A stretch of 64,000 bases of DNA from Burhinus oedicnemus. Taxonomy: Eukaryota; Chordata; Aves; Charadriiformes; Burhinidae. The first letter of the stretch is position 1, and the number at the start of each line of letters is the position of its first letter. The DNA lies in assembly GCA_008921705.1 (NCBI GenBank), contig VFFE01007518.1, forward strand, positions 286,744 to 350,743, written 5' to 3'. The position numbers and the translations under genes are program-made. Below the pieces are notes generated by a model that saw only the letters and a list, made by a program, of their open reading frames with translations, made no database searches and had not been told where the DNA came from. Shown here piece by piece: positions 12,229 to 24,761 of the stretch.

Positions 12229-12656
12229 TGGAGGTTGTCTGCACCAAGTCCTCTCACACCCATTTAGACTGAGCAGACTGTGCAGAATGCAATAGACCTT
12301 TATTATCCTAACAATGCTCTTTGTGTTAGTAAACTTATCTCACAGGTACCCTCAGCATGTCATAGATTTAATCATAGATGAATACACCGTGGAAACTATA
12401 GATAAGCTGTAGGTACCGAGGCAGCAGAATAATTCCAGTAGCAGACCAAAGTTTAATCTACCAAGCTGTAATACTCCCTCTCCAGCTCACATTTGTTCTG
12501 GCATCTTTTACCATGCACAGAGATTCTGCAGGCAGGATATGTTCAGTTTAAGGTTAAACAGCTACGTTTTTAAATAAATAGACTAGTATACCTGTAATAG
12601 AAATCTATAACTGGTGAGCATTAATATGTTCACTATCCCCCATAAGATGCCTCACA
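12229..12656 (-). mobile_element. Possible second LTR, minus strand, abutting the first
   Basis: On the minus strand this segment starts TGTGAGGC (complement of 12649-12656). It carries an AATAAA signal followed by a purine/pyrimidine-mixed tail of about 80 bases (complement near 12298-12305) and ends ...CCTCCA exactly where the solo LTR at 12228 begins. The layout is LTR-like (TG...CA with a polyadenylation signal before a U5-sized tail), but I do not recognise the sequence and see no matching target duplication. It could instead be unrelated unique DNA. Confidence 0.3.
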
Positions 12657-15600
12657 AGTCTTTTCTCGCCAGGCGGTTAATAGGCAAGGAACATCTGCCT
12701 TCTGTTTCTTGGAACTGATTTGGTACTTGGTGCTGCTGAGCTGTTGCCTTTCAGTTCCCTGCTTTATTCCTAGGGCTTAATACCTTTTCACTTCAATTTT
12801 TTTTTTTAAGGTTCTTAGAATCACTGTCTGCATCCAACCAATAAAACTTCTGTCCGTGCTTTCCTTTCTTGTACTATTGTAACCTATATACATTTCAAAG
12901 CTTTTTTCTCACAGTTTAGCAATTTTCTCAGTAAACCTAGATCAATGGCACACTGTTGTTTTACATCTGTCGATGCTTTGAATCAGAAACAGCTGAGACA
13001 TACTTGATGTTGTGTCAACAGACATAGGATTCCCCAAATATCAAACACCAGAATTCTGAAGCATGAAAGCATCGTGCATCCAACCAGCTTGGGAGCCAGT
13101 GTGGCTTCCATGAGGAAGCTGTGTGATTCACATGAGACACATGGAACATTATTAAATTACACGCTGAAGTTATAACAACCAAGCATAACTTTTGGTAGGT
13201 ATTAAAAGGTAAGGTGCGACCTGCATTTTTTTCTGGATAAAACTGCACTTTCTGAATCTCAGAACATTATCCCAAGGTAGCAACCTCTTAGAAACAAAAC
13301 ACTTTGTATGCCTTATTGATTACAGCAATTACAGTGTTGGTAGACTTGCTGGTTTTGAACTGATTTTGAACCAATAAAAATCTGGCATGGAGTATTTCCA
13401 GAGCTGTAAACCCTATTTCGGGGATAGGGAAACAGTCTTAAAATGCATGTTGACTTTCAAGGGTTCTGACAGTTTCTGTAACAGTGCCATGTGTGTTTCT
13501 TTTGCGCCTTGCATTTAACAGGTCACAGTAGGACATACCATTTCTGCATAACAAATGATCTCACTTTTTAGGTGTAATAATAACAAATCATAAAGATTTC
13601 TGTGATATGCTCTGTACAGGCATAACTTTAATAATGCCATCCTTACTGTATCCCGGGAGAAAGTTTCCCCATCTGTTTGAAAAAAGCAGAAATATTGAAA
13701 TTGGAGATATGTGGCACTAAAGCTTCCCTCCTCGACATCCCTTTTAATGAGTATCAGGCTTCCTTTTGATGGTCCTGCATTTTCTAAATATAACTAATTA
13801 AGCAGGTTTACACTACACAAACAAAATGAATGTTGAAAGAGGGTTATTATAGGATATCTACATAAGTATATATTTTTCTTATTCTTCTAATTTTTGTATT
13901 TCTTTTCTCTAACTAATGAGCACTAGTTAACTTTTTTTTTTCTTAATGAAAACAATCCATTTACTGTATTGTGCCACGGATTACCTTGTAAATCTGAAGT
14001 GAGGCTCCATACGGTTCAGTGAAGTTGCACTAGCTTGACATAGGTCCAAAAGAAGAGGAGAATCTGATCCCCCACAGGCAAATGTTTCAGAACACATAAT
14101 TATTTTGCAGTTTTGAAGGTAGTGGGACAGACAGACAACAACTAGGATTTTTACTCCTCAGTTAGCTGAACTTATCAGGCATTGTCAGTTTTAAAATATT
14201 AGTGTTGGCAGGTCAAATATTTGTATTGAACAGCTAGTATTGACCGAAATTGGTATTGGTCAATATCTACAAACTCATTCAAGATGTGGAACAGAGAAAT
14301 TCCAAAATCTGGAAATGCTTAAGCAACCACTGCATGTCACCAGACCAAAAATCTCTGGACCTTGCTAACAGACCTGGAAAAATCTGAATAAATAGACACT
14401 TAATCTTTTTTAGGATAATTTCCTTCATAGTATCACTGTAATGCCTTGGTTTGGTCATTTGAATTCACCAGGTATTAAAATCACCAATTCCCAATTATAT
14501 GAATATAGAAAGACAATAATAAGAAAAGTACTGATCAGGCAAAAAGCTGCTAAAATAACAGAGGAAAAAAAAAAAGTCAAAAAGTCCGTGTTACTATATA
14601 CAACATTTATACCAATGAAAATGTTGTATGTGCTCTGTGCACTCCTTAGCCTCGTCTTCCTCTTTTCTACATTTATCATCTTGCTTTTTCCTACACCTGT
14701 AGGAAACATATAAATATTTTTCCCATTGGACCCAAAACTGAGGAGGAAAAAAACTCCCCCAACAATCTTATATTTTTCCTGTCAAAGAAGCTAGGGTGCT
14801 CTGCCCCTCTTCTCCTCTTCTTCAAGGAGACTTGTACCTTAGGCCCAGAGAAACATAACAACAGAGAAATAAAATACAGCTATTAGAGAGTTTGTGTATT
14901 AATGTGTGTATTATTGTGTTTATATCCTTATATTATTATCAGTAATAGTAATAGTAATAGCAACAGTAATAGCAGCAGCAGTAGCGGTCGTAGCAGTAGT
15001 AATAGTAAAAATTTGTATTTTTATTAGACTACTAAAACAATAACTTTTTAGTTCCACATATTTGCTCCTAACAGGATTCTGAGCGCTTTAACACACCAGG
15101 GGTAGAATGATACCCCAGTACTGGTGACTAACACGTAACTCTCCAGGAAACATAATACTAAAAGAAGTGGAAGGGCATGAATGCCATATTGAAACAGGTC
15201 AGTGGGAACCACTTATTTGAGTAAGTAAGCTAGCTATTTTAACCTAAGCTTTGTCTATCACATGATGTGGCATGTTGCTGCTTAGCCTATCCACCATCTG
15301 TGACTGAATTACTTGCAAGGAATCTTTTGTCCTTGTGTGAGGCGGGCGGAACCAGTATCTACAGTCTGAAAACTCCAAGGACAGCAGGAAACAAAGCATT
15401 TTTTTTAAAAAAAAGACAGGTACATCAGGGATTCAGTGTAAAATCTATTTTAAACTCTAAGTGTGTGACTGGCAGTTGTGGAGAAAGTCTTGGAGTGCCT
15501 AACAACAAACTGGTACAAGGCACTTTAGAAGGAAGTGTTATTGTTCTTTGCCTGCTTTCTTTCCTCTGAAGCCTAGCCTGGCTTTTACAAGTAGGGCCTA

Positions 15601-17194
15601 TGCTGGGAGAGAATAGTGATCACTCCACATCCATGGCAATGAGTAAATCCTCAGGGGAGCTAAGGAACATATGTGAAAGCAATTGCTGTGACTCCTTTTG
15701 AAAGGTTACAGAATGCATTCCCCTAACACCCTGTCATTCTCTGTTCTGCTGACTAACATAGAAAGAAGAGTGGGACTCAGCTGCTCCCTTTCATACCTGC
15801 CTCTCACTCTGCGCCTTATGCTTTCCACACTTTCTGAGCACATCAAAGCTTTGGAGTTTGTGACAGCACTTTGCTTGAGGCAATTGCTGCTAGTAGGCTC
15901 TCTCCTGTACTCATGACTGGTAGGACTATATATGTAATATCTTTACTCTGCAAAAAATATTTTCTTGATGTGATCTGACAAAAAAAAAAAAACCAACTCT
16001 CAAATTGAGGCTAAGTCCACATATAAAAATACTAGTTATATTGAGAAAAATATCAGTTTAACAACACAGGAAACATTTTTATGGTCTGTGACTGGAAATG
16101 TTGAGCAAGGAGCCAGTTTTTTGTCTTCCAGTACTTTGTCAAAATAAAATTATAAAACAAAATTCCATGATGTCTATTATTCTAGAAAAAACTTCAATCC
16201 ATTAAATTAATGACTGGCTTTTTCTTGCTCTTTTGACTCACTAGGCTGTGAAACCCAGTGAAAAAGCTCTTTCTACAAATCACTTGTATTAGCACCATTA
16301 GACACATGGCAAAATCTCATGAAAGTCTAATGTTTTTAGCAACTTGAATCCAGAAAAATGGTAATTGGTCAGCCTTTTTACTTAATTTCTTGAAAAGATG
16401 TACTTTGTTTATCGATGTTTAACAACAGTAGAAAATGTGTTTTTGACAAGAGCTATAGTTTCTTAGGAGATTGACTGAGAATCTAATTAAAAAAGGAGAC
16501 TGAAAAAACAATTTTGGAGAACAAAAAAAAATCATAAAACTATTCAATTTAGCAGTTCTTGTCATTTCTAGCAACTCTGTTTTCCTAGTTTTCTACAAAA
16601 CCTACTTTATTTATGTATAGGAACCTACCAACTGCAATAGCAGGGACTATATAGACTACAAGAAGAGGTAAAATAGTTAACCTGTTACTAATTTAAAAAG
16701 TTTTAATATTTTAATTCTGAAATGGAATATGAAAATAAAGGTATGTTTAGCATTTTGGAATGCAAAAAGGGAATAAAAAGTAAAGTTTCTGAATATCCTA
16801 ATTACAAGACGGCAGGTATGTCAAAATAAAACAGAAAGAACATGTTATTCATGGTACTTTGAGCAGTCCCAGATTTCAAAGCGGTATTCACTACTTAGTC
16901 AGTGAATATTACTCTTTTATTCTGGCCATCTTTCTCGCATCTTGGCTTGGGCCACCAAAACCAGAGCTTTGAAAGTCACCATTCATGGTTGAAAATGTAA
17001 GGCAAATAAATAAATAGATAAGGTAAATATAAAGACAATTTTTGTGTCCTCACTAATTGTTTTTAAGAAGACTTATTTAGATAGAGCAAGTATTTAGTCA
17101 TGAAATGAGGTAAGTTACAAAGAGGCATCTGTGCAGATTTTCAAAAATATTCTGGACAACACTCTTAGTCATATGATTTAGTTTTAGGTAGCCC
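12657..17194. other. AT-rich non-coding DNA
   Basis: No gene, RNA or interspersed repeat is recognised. It contains the trinucleotide microsatellite at 14940-15008 and several A or T runs. Open frames such as 14441-14713 and 15267-15569 have no recognised domain. Confidence 0.5.
14940..15008. repeat. Imperfect (AGT/AGC)n trinucleotide microsatellite
   Basis: About 23 trinucleotide units alternate between AGT, AAT, AGC and variants such as CGG and CGT. The pattern is an interrupted microsatellite in which AGC units (about 14970-15000) are embedded in AGT/AAT units. Confidence 0.85.
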
Positions 17195-17274
17195 TGCAAG
17201 GAGCAAGGAGTTGGACTCAATGATCCGTATGTGTCACTTCCAACTTGAGATATTCTATGATTCTGTGATTCTAG
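17195..17274 (+). mobile_element. CR1 LINE 3' UTR remnant, about 80 bp
   Basis: Only the last 80 bases of a CR1 3' UTR remain: GGAGTTGGACTCAATGATCC (17208-17227), the CTTCCAACTTGAGATATTC segment and two to three octamers (ATTCTATGATTCTGTGATTC, about 17251-17270). It is an extremely 5'-truncated insertion. Confidence 0.85.
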
Positions 17275-17694
17275 GATCAGCTTACTGTTTTCGTATTTAC
17301 ATTACTTAACCTTGTGTTCTTCTTTCATATTCATAAAACATATGATTTTAGGCACATCATTGTGGTACGATGTTCTTTTCACAAATGTCATGACATTTGT
17401 TCTTCAGGCTGATTTCTGCTCTCTTCCCTCATTAGCATTCATGCTTGGTGACTGTCCACGCTCTTCTCCTTATTCCTGTGCCAATTCATGACACCTGGCC
17501 ACAGTAACCTTTCAAATGGTTTAGGATGCAGAATTCCCTAGGTTTAGGATAATTTCAATATGCAGTTACAGATATGTATGTTTGGACGGATGCCCAGATG
17601 TTTCATAAGCTCCATTCTCATTTATAATTTAAAAAATATGAACTTATTCTACCAAATAAGACAATATTTATTCAGATTTGATTCTTCAACAGAC
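17275..17694. other. AT-rich non-coding DNA
   Basis: No gene or repeat is recognised. Confidence 0.45.
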
Positions 17695-18175
17695 ATACGC
17701 TCAGTTGTGCAAGAGGAGATACACAGGCAGAGATACAAGAGAGATGTCAGAGCTGGGGGGACACCAGAGAAGAAACATTGAAGAAAAGCAAAACAGCTAC
17801 CCAGAGCAGGCCAGGAGCAAAGCTGCCACCCTAAGCAAGGACAGCAAGGGGGTTGAGAAGGAGGTACAACTACAAAGGGACTGCAGCTGATAGAGCAACC
17901 CACACTGGAGCCGCAGAGTAGAACCCACAGTGTGCTGATCTCTAACTCCTGCACTGCCCATCAGCTTACCAAAGGAACTGAGTACAAGATGTAGCAGGGG
18001 AACTGGAGACCAGGAAGTGAGAAGGAAAGATGTTTTGCCTAGGTGTTTGTTTATTTTTTATTATTTTTCAATACCAGAATCAGTAACGAAAAGTTTGCTA
18101 ATTGGCAATTAAATTGATTGGAGTTACCTGGTTTGAAATGATTTTTTTTTGGCTTAGGACAACCCTTCAGACTTT
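17695..18175 (+). mobile_element. Possible degraded LTR or ERV-derived fragment
   Basis: A GC-richer, purine-rich block (17700-17990) is followed by a T-rich stretch (18030-18075) and ATTGGCAATTAAATTGATT (18100-18118). This order, and especially the last motif, resembles the R/U5 part of some bird LTRs. No clear TG...CA ends or target duplication were found. The open frame at 17678-17890 has no recognised domain. Confidence 0.3.
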
Positions 18176-20934
18176 TTGAAATAAAATATGTAGAACTGTA
18201 GAAACTAACACGATGTTTTCCTTTCTGTAAAAAGTTTTTTGGGAATTATGATAATATAATTTGTCTTACCAATTATAAAATATCATATTGATGAATTATA
18301 AAGAAATGGTTAAAATGCATAAAAGTAGGATCACTAGATATTAGTTATTTTAGATAATTTATTTAATTGATATAAATGAAGTCAGTAGCTGTAATCCATA
18401 ATTAAACATGATTTCTATTTTTCAGCAAATTACATTTTTAGTGTATAACACCCTCTCTGTCTTTGTCTCATATCCCAGGTAGCATTTATTTCTGCAAATT
18501 AGAAATTTCCTCTTTCAATGTGGAATTATTCTTGAGTATTTAAAAATAAATCAGTTAATGAATTAACAATACTTTAAAAAAAGAGACACTTTCAAAGATA
18601 TGAAAATATTCTGTTGGTTAGAGCATACCTTTTCCACAAATATTTTGTGTAGATGTGACATGAAACTCTTCGGCCACTGACTTCAAAAGAAAGTAAGATT
18701 TGTATTTATCCTGTATTTAATCTAATCCCCTGTATTTATCCCATAAGCACATGGCTTCAGATAACTTTTCTGCAACGAGATATTTTTTAAGGTACTTGAT
18801 CTGTTTATTCCTGTATCTGGTTACCTTTGGATTTCTTTTAAATATAGCCTTACTTCTGTATTTTCCAGATATGTTAGCCTCTTTCTGTCTATTGAATACA
18901 ACTTTCTGTACCACTATTTTTAGTTTCTGCTGTCTAATCCAAAGTCCTAACCCTAAGAAATACTTTTAAATGGGTTTTCTGAGACAAGAGCAAAAATGTA
19001 CCAACAGATTATAAAACTGTCTACTCTGAAAGACACTGATAAATAGCAGGTGCTTTACGTGAATAAACCCTGTGATAAATGTTTTCAAAGAGGGGTCAAG
19101 GAACCTCTTGATTAAAGTCAATAAAGCAGAATGATGCCTGAGAAATGCCCTTTAAGGTCAGTGGAACTACAGCCTAGATAGCCAGGAGCATATTTCAACC
19201 TCAGATTTACCTTGTCTTGCTGTAGGAGTTCTCCCTGCAGTTAATTTTGCATTTAGTGTTTGGAGCTGATTTATATAAAGACTGTTGTAGAGTTTTCTAA
19301 CAAATCATTTTATATTTCTGTTCTTCTTAAGAGTGATTAGAGGTGAACATCTGTGCCCTACACAAATTTTGACATTATGAAAGTAACTTTCAAAAATGCG
19401 TAAACAGATATGGTAGCTGCAACAGTTTGCTTATCTGTAGCAATACGGTGACCCAGATCTCTGACAAAGCTAGATTTGTTTACTGTTCTTCTTCTTGGTA
19501 TATGTGTCAAATAATAGATAAGAAATTGCATACAGAAATATGTTAAAGTATAGGTAGTAGACACAATAAAACCTACATTTTCATATGCATTAAGGTGGAT
19601 GTAGTACCTAATACACTAGAGGTACTGCTAAGTTGTTAAGAAAACCCGATTATCTACATTGGTCTACATATCTAAAAGCCTAGACAATTTGAGAGTCTGA
19701 CCATATGTAAAATTGAAAAATGAGATATTTGTCTACTATATTTAATTAGATGGATTAAGGCTGTGACATATTTGTTCCATTCAGATTTGTAGTTTGACAA
19801 AATGAAAATTTTGTCTGCTTCAGATTTAATAGAACGGTTGCACACGTGAAGTATGAAACTTTAGATGTAATATCCTTCTGTATTACCTTAGATCAGGCTG
19901 ATTATACAATATTCTTCTTCTGGGATGCTGAATAGGGAGTCATCTGAGTTAGTACTGCATGATAAAGAGAGATGTCTGTCACAACATTGCATTTTTCTAG
20001 ACAGAGAAATAAAGCTAACTGTGGAACAAAGTTCAGGTAAAAATCTTTGTGAGAATGTGGTCCTATTAAGCTTGGAAAGCACTTGTTGGGTGTTAGCTTT
20101 GGAGCTCTCAACATTGTTTATTTGCTAGTATGCATATGCTCCGAGAATTCTCCTTTATTCCCTCATCTATTGTTGCTATTATTATTATTAGTGCAGTTAG
20201 TTAGAAGAGACTTAACTGAAAAATAAAATTACTGAAAAGAAAATTGGTTCTGTTTTACCTCAAATCAGGGCATTTATAGTTATAGTTACTGTATTACAAT
20301 TATCATTGTTGCCATTATTTTTTGTTATTATTAATATTAATTTATTTATTTTTCTATCCTTATTCAAAAAATATTATTTGGATTTGATCTGAATTTACTA
20401 ATCATTTTTGGCTATTACGAAATAGTGTTGTGTGAAAGCCACTTTTCTGGCAGGAAAAAAGCAAAACTAAAATTGGACCATACTTCAGTATGATACAGAA
20501 TATAACATCCCCCCTGCAGACTCAGTCAGATCGTGAATAATCACCTATTTGGCTTTTTTTACTTCTTAATTATTAGGATATAAGGTTGTGGGGGTTTTTT
20601 TGTTTTATCCATAATTCAATATAAAAAACCTTCTCCAAAGAAAAAATCATACTATAATTTGATTTGTTTGTTGCTTTTGTGTTGGGTTTTTTTTTCTGGC
20701 TTGTCAGTTATTTAATACCAACACTTCACAAGTTCAGATAATATTGTCTGTTTCACAGAAAGAAAACTGAAACAGACATAGATCTTCTATGTGACCCCAT
20801 ATTGATTTAAGATAGGGATATGGGTTAGCTGTCTTTTACCAAAGCTGACTGCTGATTCCCTGCAAGACAGCAGGATTTCATTCCTGGTCATTGAACACCT
20901 TGTGTAATCATTTGCATCTACAAGACATGTCTAG
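18176..20934. other. AT-rich non-coding DNA
   Basis: Very AT-rich. No gene, RNA or interspersed repeat is recognised. TAT/ATT-rich simple sequence occurs around 20170-20190 and 20300-20350. Confidence 0.5.
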
Positions 20935-21130
20935 AATAGAATCACAGAATCGTTTAGGTTGGAAAAGACCTTTAAGATCATCTAGTCCAATCATTGATGC
21001 TACTCTACCAGGTCTGCCACTAAACCATGTCTCTAAGCACCACATCTACACGACTTTTAAACACATCTAGGGATGGTGACTCAACCACCTCCCTGGGCAG
21101 CCTCTTCCAATGTTTGATAACTCTTTCAAA
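20935..21130 (-). mobile_element. CR1 LINE 3' end, about 195 bp, minus strand
   Basis: This severely 5'-truncated CR1 matches the last 200 bases of the copy at 7760-8959 closely. It includes the ORF2 end (complement of CTAAACCATGTCTCTAAGCA at 21021-21040), a GATCATCTAGTCCAATCATT 3' UTR and the octamer end at 20935-20950. Similarity stops at about 21130, within the region coding for [10 protein letters not shown]. The good conservation implies fairly recent insertion. Confidence 0.92.
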
Positions 21131-22202
21131 CTAGAGTCTAGAACTCTACCTTTTCAAAACAATATTTTATATCATACTGTTCAGAGGGCAAGAGAGTGAA
21201 AAAAAAATCAAGCCCAACATTTTAGCCTGGCAAACCCTTGAAATATTGCTTCATAAAATTTCAAGCTTCTTTTACTGTTGCTCCACTGAGACATTCATAA
21301 AGTTAGAAGGATACATTCCAGAGTCTTTGATAGAACTGCACACCCTTGACAGTTATTGGAGATCTTCTAAACCAATCTGTAACCTAGGGTAATAAGACTC
21401 AAACCTATGGAAAATAAGTTAGTTCGTTGAAACCTCTCAATAAATCATCTCACTGTAAGTGAATATGTGCTCTCTTCTCACATTTACCATATTAAGGTCT
21501 GTTGTTTTGTCACACTATGCTGTGATCTACTTGGAAAGATTCTTAGTACAGAAGGTAGAAAAGAAAAAAAATACTAGCTACATAAGTATTAAATATATTT
21601 GCTGTGCCTTCAAAGAAGTGGCATAAAATCTATTCCAAATAGAGTTACAGTGAATGTGTGTTGGGCGAGGGAAGGGGGGAAATATCTAGACAAGAAAAAG
21701 CAGCAACTGAGAAAGAGAGAGTTCTGCTTCTGTGGATATGAAGCCATCGTTGTGCTATATGCAGATGCAAAGCCTTTCTTGTTGCTACAGATCAAGGAAT
21801 AAACACTGTAGTATGCAAATGATTAAACAAACAAGGCCATTTCTCTCAAAGCTCTTAAATAAAATATTATCACATAAGTAGCAAAGAAAATGAATCTGGA
21901 ATTTACCTAGAAATTATTGTCACATTATCGGTGGGATACAGTAGGGCTCTCCTTATGGCACAGCATGATCCAACAGCGAATTGTGTTTCCTGTGCATGGT
22001 TTGTGAAATTGTCTTTAAAGAAAAACTGAGATAAAAGTAAAGAAATTTCTATTAGCTGCCAGAAAATCCCATTCTGCAAACCATATAGGCACTCAAAATA
22101 GAGATGCAGTTTGGTCCCAAAGCTAAGAGAAGATTGAATCGGTGCACAGGGCTAAGCTGTATGTGTTGCAAAGAACAGATAAGACTTACGAGCATGATGC
22201 AG
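21131..22202. other. AT-rich non-coding DNA
   Basis: No gene or repeat is recognised. The overlapping opposite-strand frames at 21599-21802 and 21610-21795 carry no known motif. Confidence 0.45.
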
Positions 22203-24615
22203 ACTCTTTAGAAAGGACAGAATGGGAAGATGAGGAGAGGGTGTTGCCCTTTATGTGAGAAAGCAGCTTGAGTGGATGGAGCTGAGTGCATGGAGCTCCA
22301 CCTGGGAATGGAGCTAAATAAGAGTTTATGGTTTAGGATTAAGGAGAGGACAAGAAAAGGTAACGTTATAGGAGGTTTCTGCTATAGATAACGTGACCAG
22401 GAAGAATAAGAGGATCAGGCTCTCTACAGACAGATAGGAGCAGACTCACTCTTACTGGCCCTGATCTTCATGGGGGATTTCAAACACCCTGATATCTGCT
22501 GGAGGTTCCTGGATTGCACTGATGATAGCTTCCTCTGCCAAGTGACAGAGGAGTCAGTGAGCAGAGGTGCTCTGCTGAACTTCATACACGCCAACAAGGA
22601 GAGGCTCATTTGGGATATGAAGATCAAAGACAGCCTTGGTTGCAGTGACGATGAGATGGTGGAGTTCAGGGTCCTGAGGGCAGGTAGGACGGTGAAGAGC
22701 AAGCTCACAAGCCTGGACTTCAGGAGAGCAGAGTTTGGCTTCTACAAAGATCTGCTTGGAAAAGTCCCATGGGATAAGGCCCTGGAGGGAAAAGGGGCTC
22801 AGGAAATCTACTTGATATTCAAAGATCAACTCCTCCAGGAAAGAGAGAACTCCACCCCTATGAACATGAAGTCAGGCAAAAATGCCAGGACACCTGCGTG
22901 TATGAACAAAGAGCTCCTAGCCAAGCTCAAACACCAAATGAATCATACAGACGGTGGAAACAAGTATGGGTAACTTGAGAGGAATATAGAAGCATTGTCC
23001 AAGCATTCAGGGATGAAGTTAGGAAAGATAAAGCCCAAATGGAATTTAATTTGTCTAGGGACATCAAAAACTCCAAAAAGGGCTTCTATTAAGTACATAG
23101 GCTACAAAAGAAAGGCTACGGGAAATGTGGGCCCATTGCTCAATGAGATGGGGAACCTGGCTACACAGAACATGGAAAAGGCTGAAATACTGTCTGCAGC
23201 CTTTGCCTCAGTCTTTACTAGCAAGCCTGGCCTTCAAGAATCCCAGGTTCACGAAATGAAGGGGAAAGGCTGGAGCAAGGAAAATGTACCCTTGGTGGAT
23301 GAGGATCAGTTCAAGGAATATTTAAGCAAACTGGACATACATAGGTCCATGGTCCCTGAGGGAATGCACCCAAGAGTGTTGAGGGAGCTGGCAGATGTCA
23401 TTGCAAGGTGACTCTCGACAGCCTTTGCTCAGTCATGACAACTGGAAGAAGTGTCCAAAGACTGGAGGAAAGCAAATGTCACTGCCATTTTCAAGAAGGG
23501 AAAGAAGGGTGACCCAGGGAACTACGAAATGGTCAGCCTCACCTGGATCCCCAGGAAGGTGATGTAGCAGCTAATCCTGGAAAGCATTTCCAGAAGAAAA
23601 TCATCAGAAGGAGACAACATGGCTTCACCAAGGGGAAGTCACGTTTGACCAACTTCATAACCTTCTGTTATGAAATGACTGGCTTGTTAGATGAGGGTAG
23701 AATAGTGAATATTGTTTATGTGGACTTCAGTAAGGTCTTTGAAACTGTTTCCCATAAGATCCTCATGGAGAAGCTGTTGATGTATGAGCTGGATTAGCAG
23801 ACAGTGAGTGGGGTTGAAAATTGGCTGAATGACCAGGCCCAGAGGAAGGTGATCAGAAGGATGAGGTCTTGTTGGAGGCCAGTACCTAGCGATGTATTCC
23901 AGGGTGTACCCAAAGTTCTCCACCTGGGGAGGAACAAACCCAGACACTAATATATGATGGAGGCCACCCAACTGGAAAGGGATCCTGGTGAACACCAAAT
24001 TGAACACGTGCTAACCATGTACCCTTGCTGTAAAAAAGGCTAATGGTATCCTGGGCTGCATTAGACAAAGTATTGACAGCAGGTTGAGGGAGGTGTTCCT
24101 TCCCCTTTATTCAGCTCTGGTGAGCCCACACCTGCAGTAATGTGTCCAGTCCTGGGCTCCTCAGTATGAGAGAGACATGGCCATACTGGAGACAGTCCAG
24201 CAAAGTTCCACAAAAATGATGAAGGGACTGGAGCATCTGTCCTATGAGGAAAGGTTGGGAGAGTTGGGACTGTTCAGCGTGGAGGAAAGAAGGCTCAAGG
24301 GGGATCTTCTCAATGCATATAAATATTTGAAGGGAGGGTGCAAAGAAGCTGGAGCCAGACTCTTTTCAGTGGTGCCCAATGACAGGACTAGAAGCAATGA
24401 GCACAAACTGAAACACAGGAGGCTCTATCTGAACACAGGAAGCACTTTTTTACTGTGAAGGTGACTGAGCACTGGCAAATGTTGCCCAAGAAGGTTGTGG
24501 AGTCTCCTTCCTTGGGAGATATTCAAAAGCTGTCTGAACGTGGTCTTAGGCAACCAGCTATAGATGGCCCTGCTTGAGCAAGAGGATTGGACAAGATGAC
24601 GTCCAGAGGTCCCTT
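22203..24615 (+). mobile_element. CR1 LINE, 2.4 kb, ORF2 with large deletions
   Basis: This long CR1 copy covers ORF2 from inside the endonuclease domain to the 3' UTR. Its start near 22203 is at sequence encoding LFRKDR and GVALYVRKQLEW. The 3' end near 24615 (CCAGAGGTCCCTTTGCC) lacks the terminal octamers. It is followed within about 10 bp by the start of the next CR1, so the 3' tip was lost or replaced when that copy arrived. It is older than the FADG copies further right, with many stops and frameshifts. Confidence 0.92.
22224..24563 (+). pseudogene. CR1 ORF2 (endonuclease/RT), broken
   Basis: The frame is split into several segments. The C-terminal endonuclease part (22470-22973) starts MGDFKHPDICW, where the usual GDFN has become GDFK. 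The catalytic SDH motif reads SDD at about 22645. The linker and RT fingers follow (22995-23411, with [19 protein letters not shown] and [12 protein letters not shown]). RT motif A is present around 23718 (YVDFSKVFET), but a deletion near 23905 joins the SGVPQG-equivalent directly to the KVLHLGR region, removing roughly 190 bases with the catalytic F/YADD box. The C-terminus is at 24177-24458. It is clearly dead. Confidence 0.88.
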
Positions 24616-24639
24616 TGCCAAAACTTTTGGGTTTTAACC

Positions 24640-24759
24640 CATGGAAGAGCCTTCAAGGCCCAGGGTATGCTGGGGCCTCATGGGATCCACCTGTCCCAAT
24701 GGGGAAAATGTGTTTTTGGGTGTAAGCTGGCAGGACTGACTGAGAGAGATTTAAACTAG
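24640..24759 (+). pseudogene. CR1 ORF1 C-terminal tail
   Basis: This encodes the last 40 or so residues of a CR1 ORF1 protein, the end of its SGNH-esterase-like domain. The GPHGIHLSQWGK block contains the His of the DxxH motif, although the preceding Asp appears as Pro or Gly. The frame ends with LTERDLN and a stop at 24757-24759, just before ORF2. The equivalent region in the copy at 59200 is at about 60440-60525. Confidence 0.7.
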
Positions 24760-24761
24760 AA

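Noticed and set aside
18943..18957. Telomere-like CCTAACCCTAA
   Set aside because: Only about two units, not an interstitial telomeric array.
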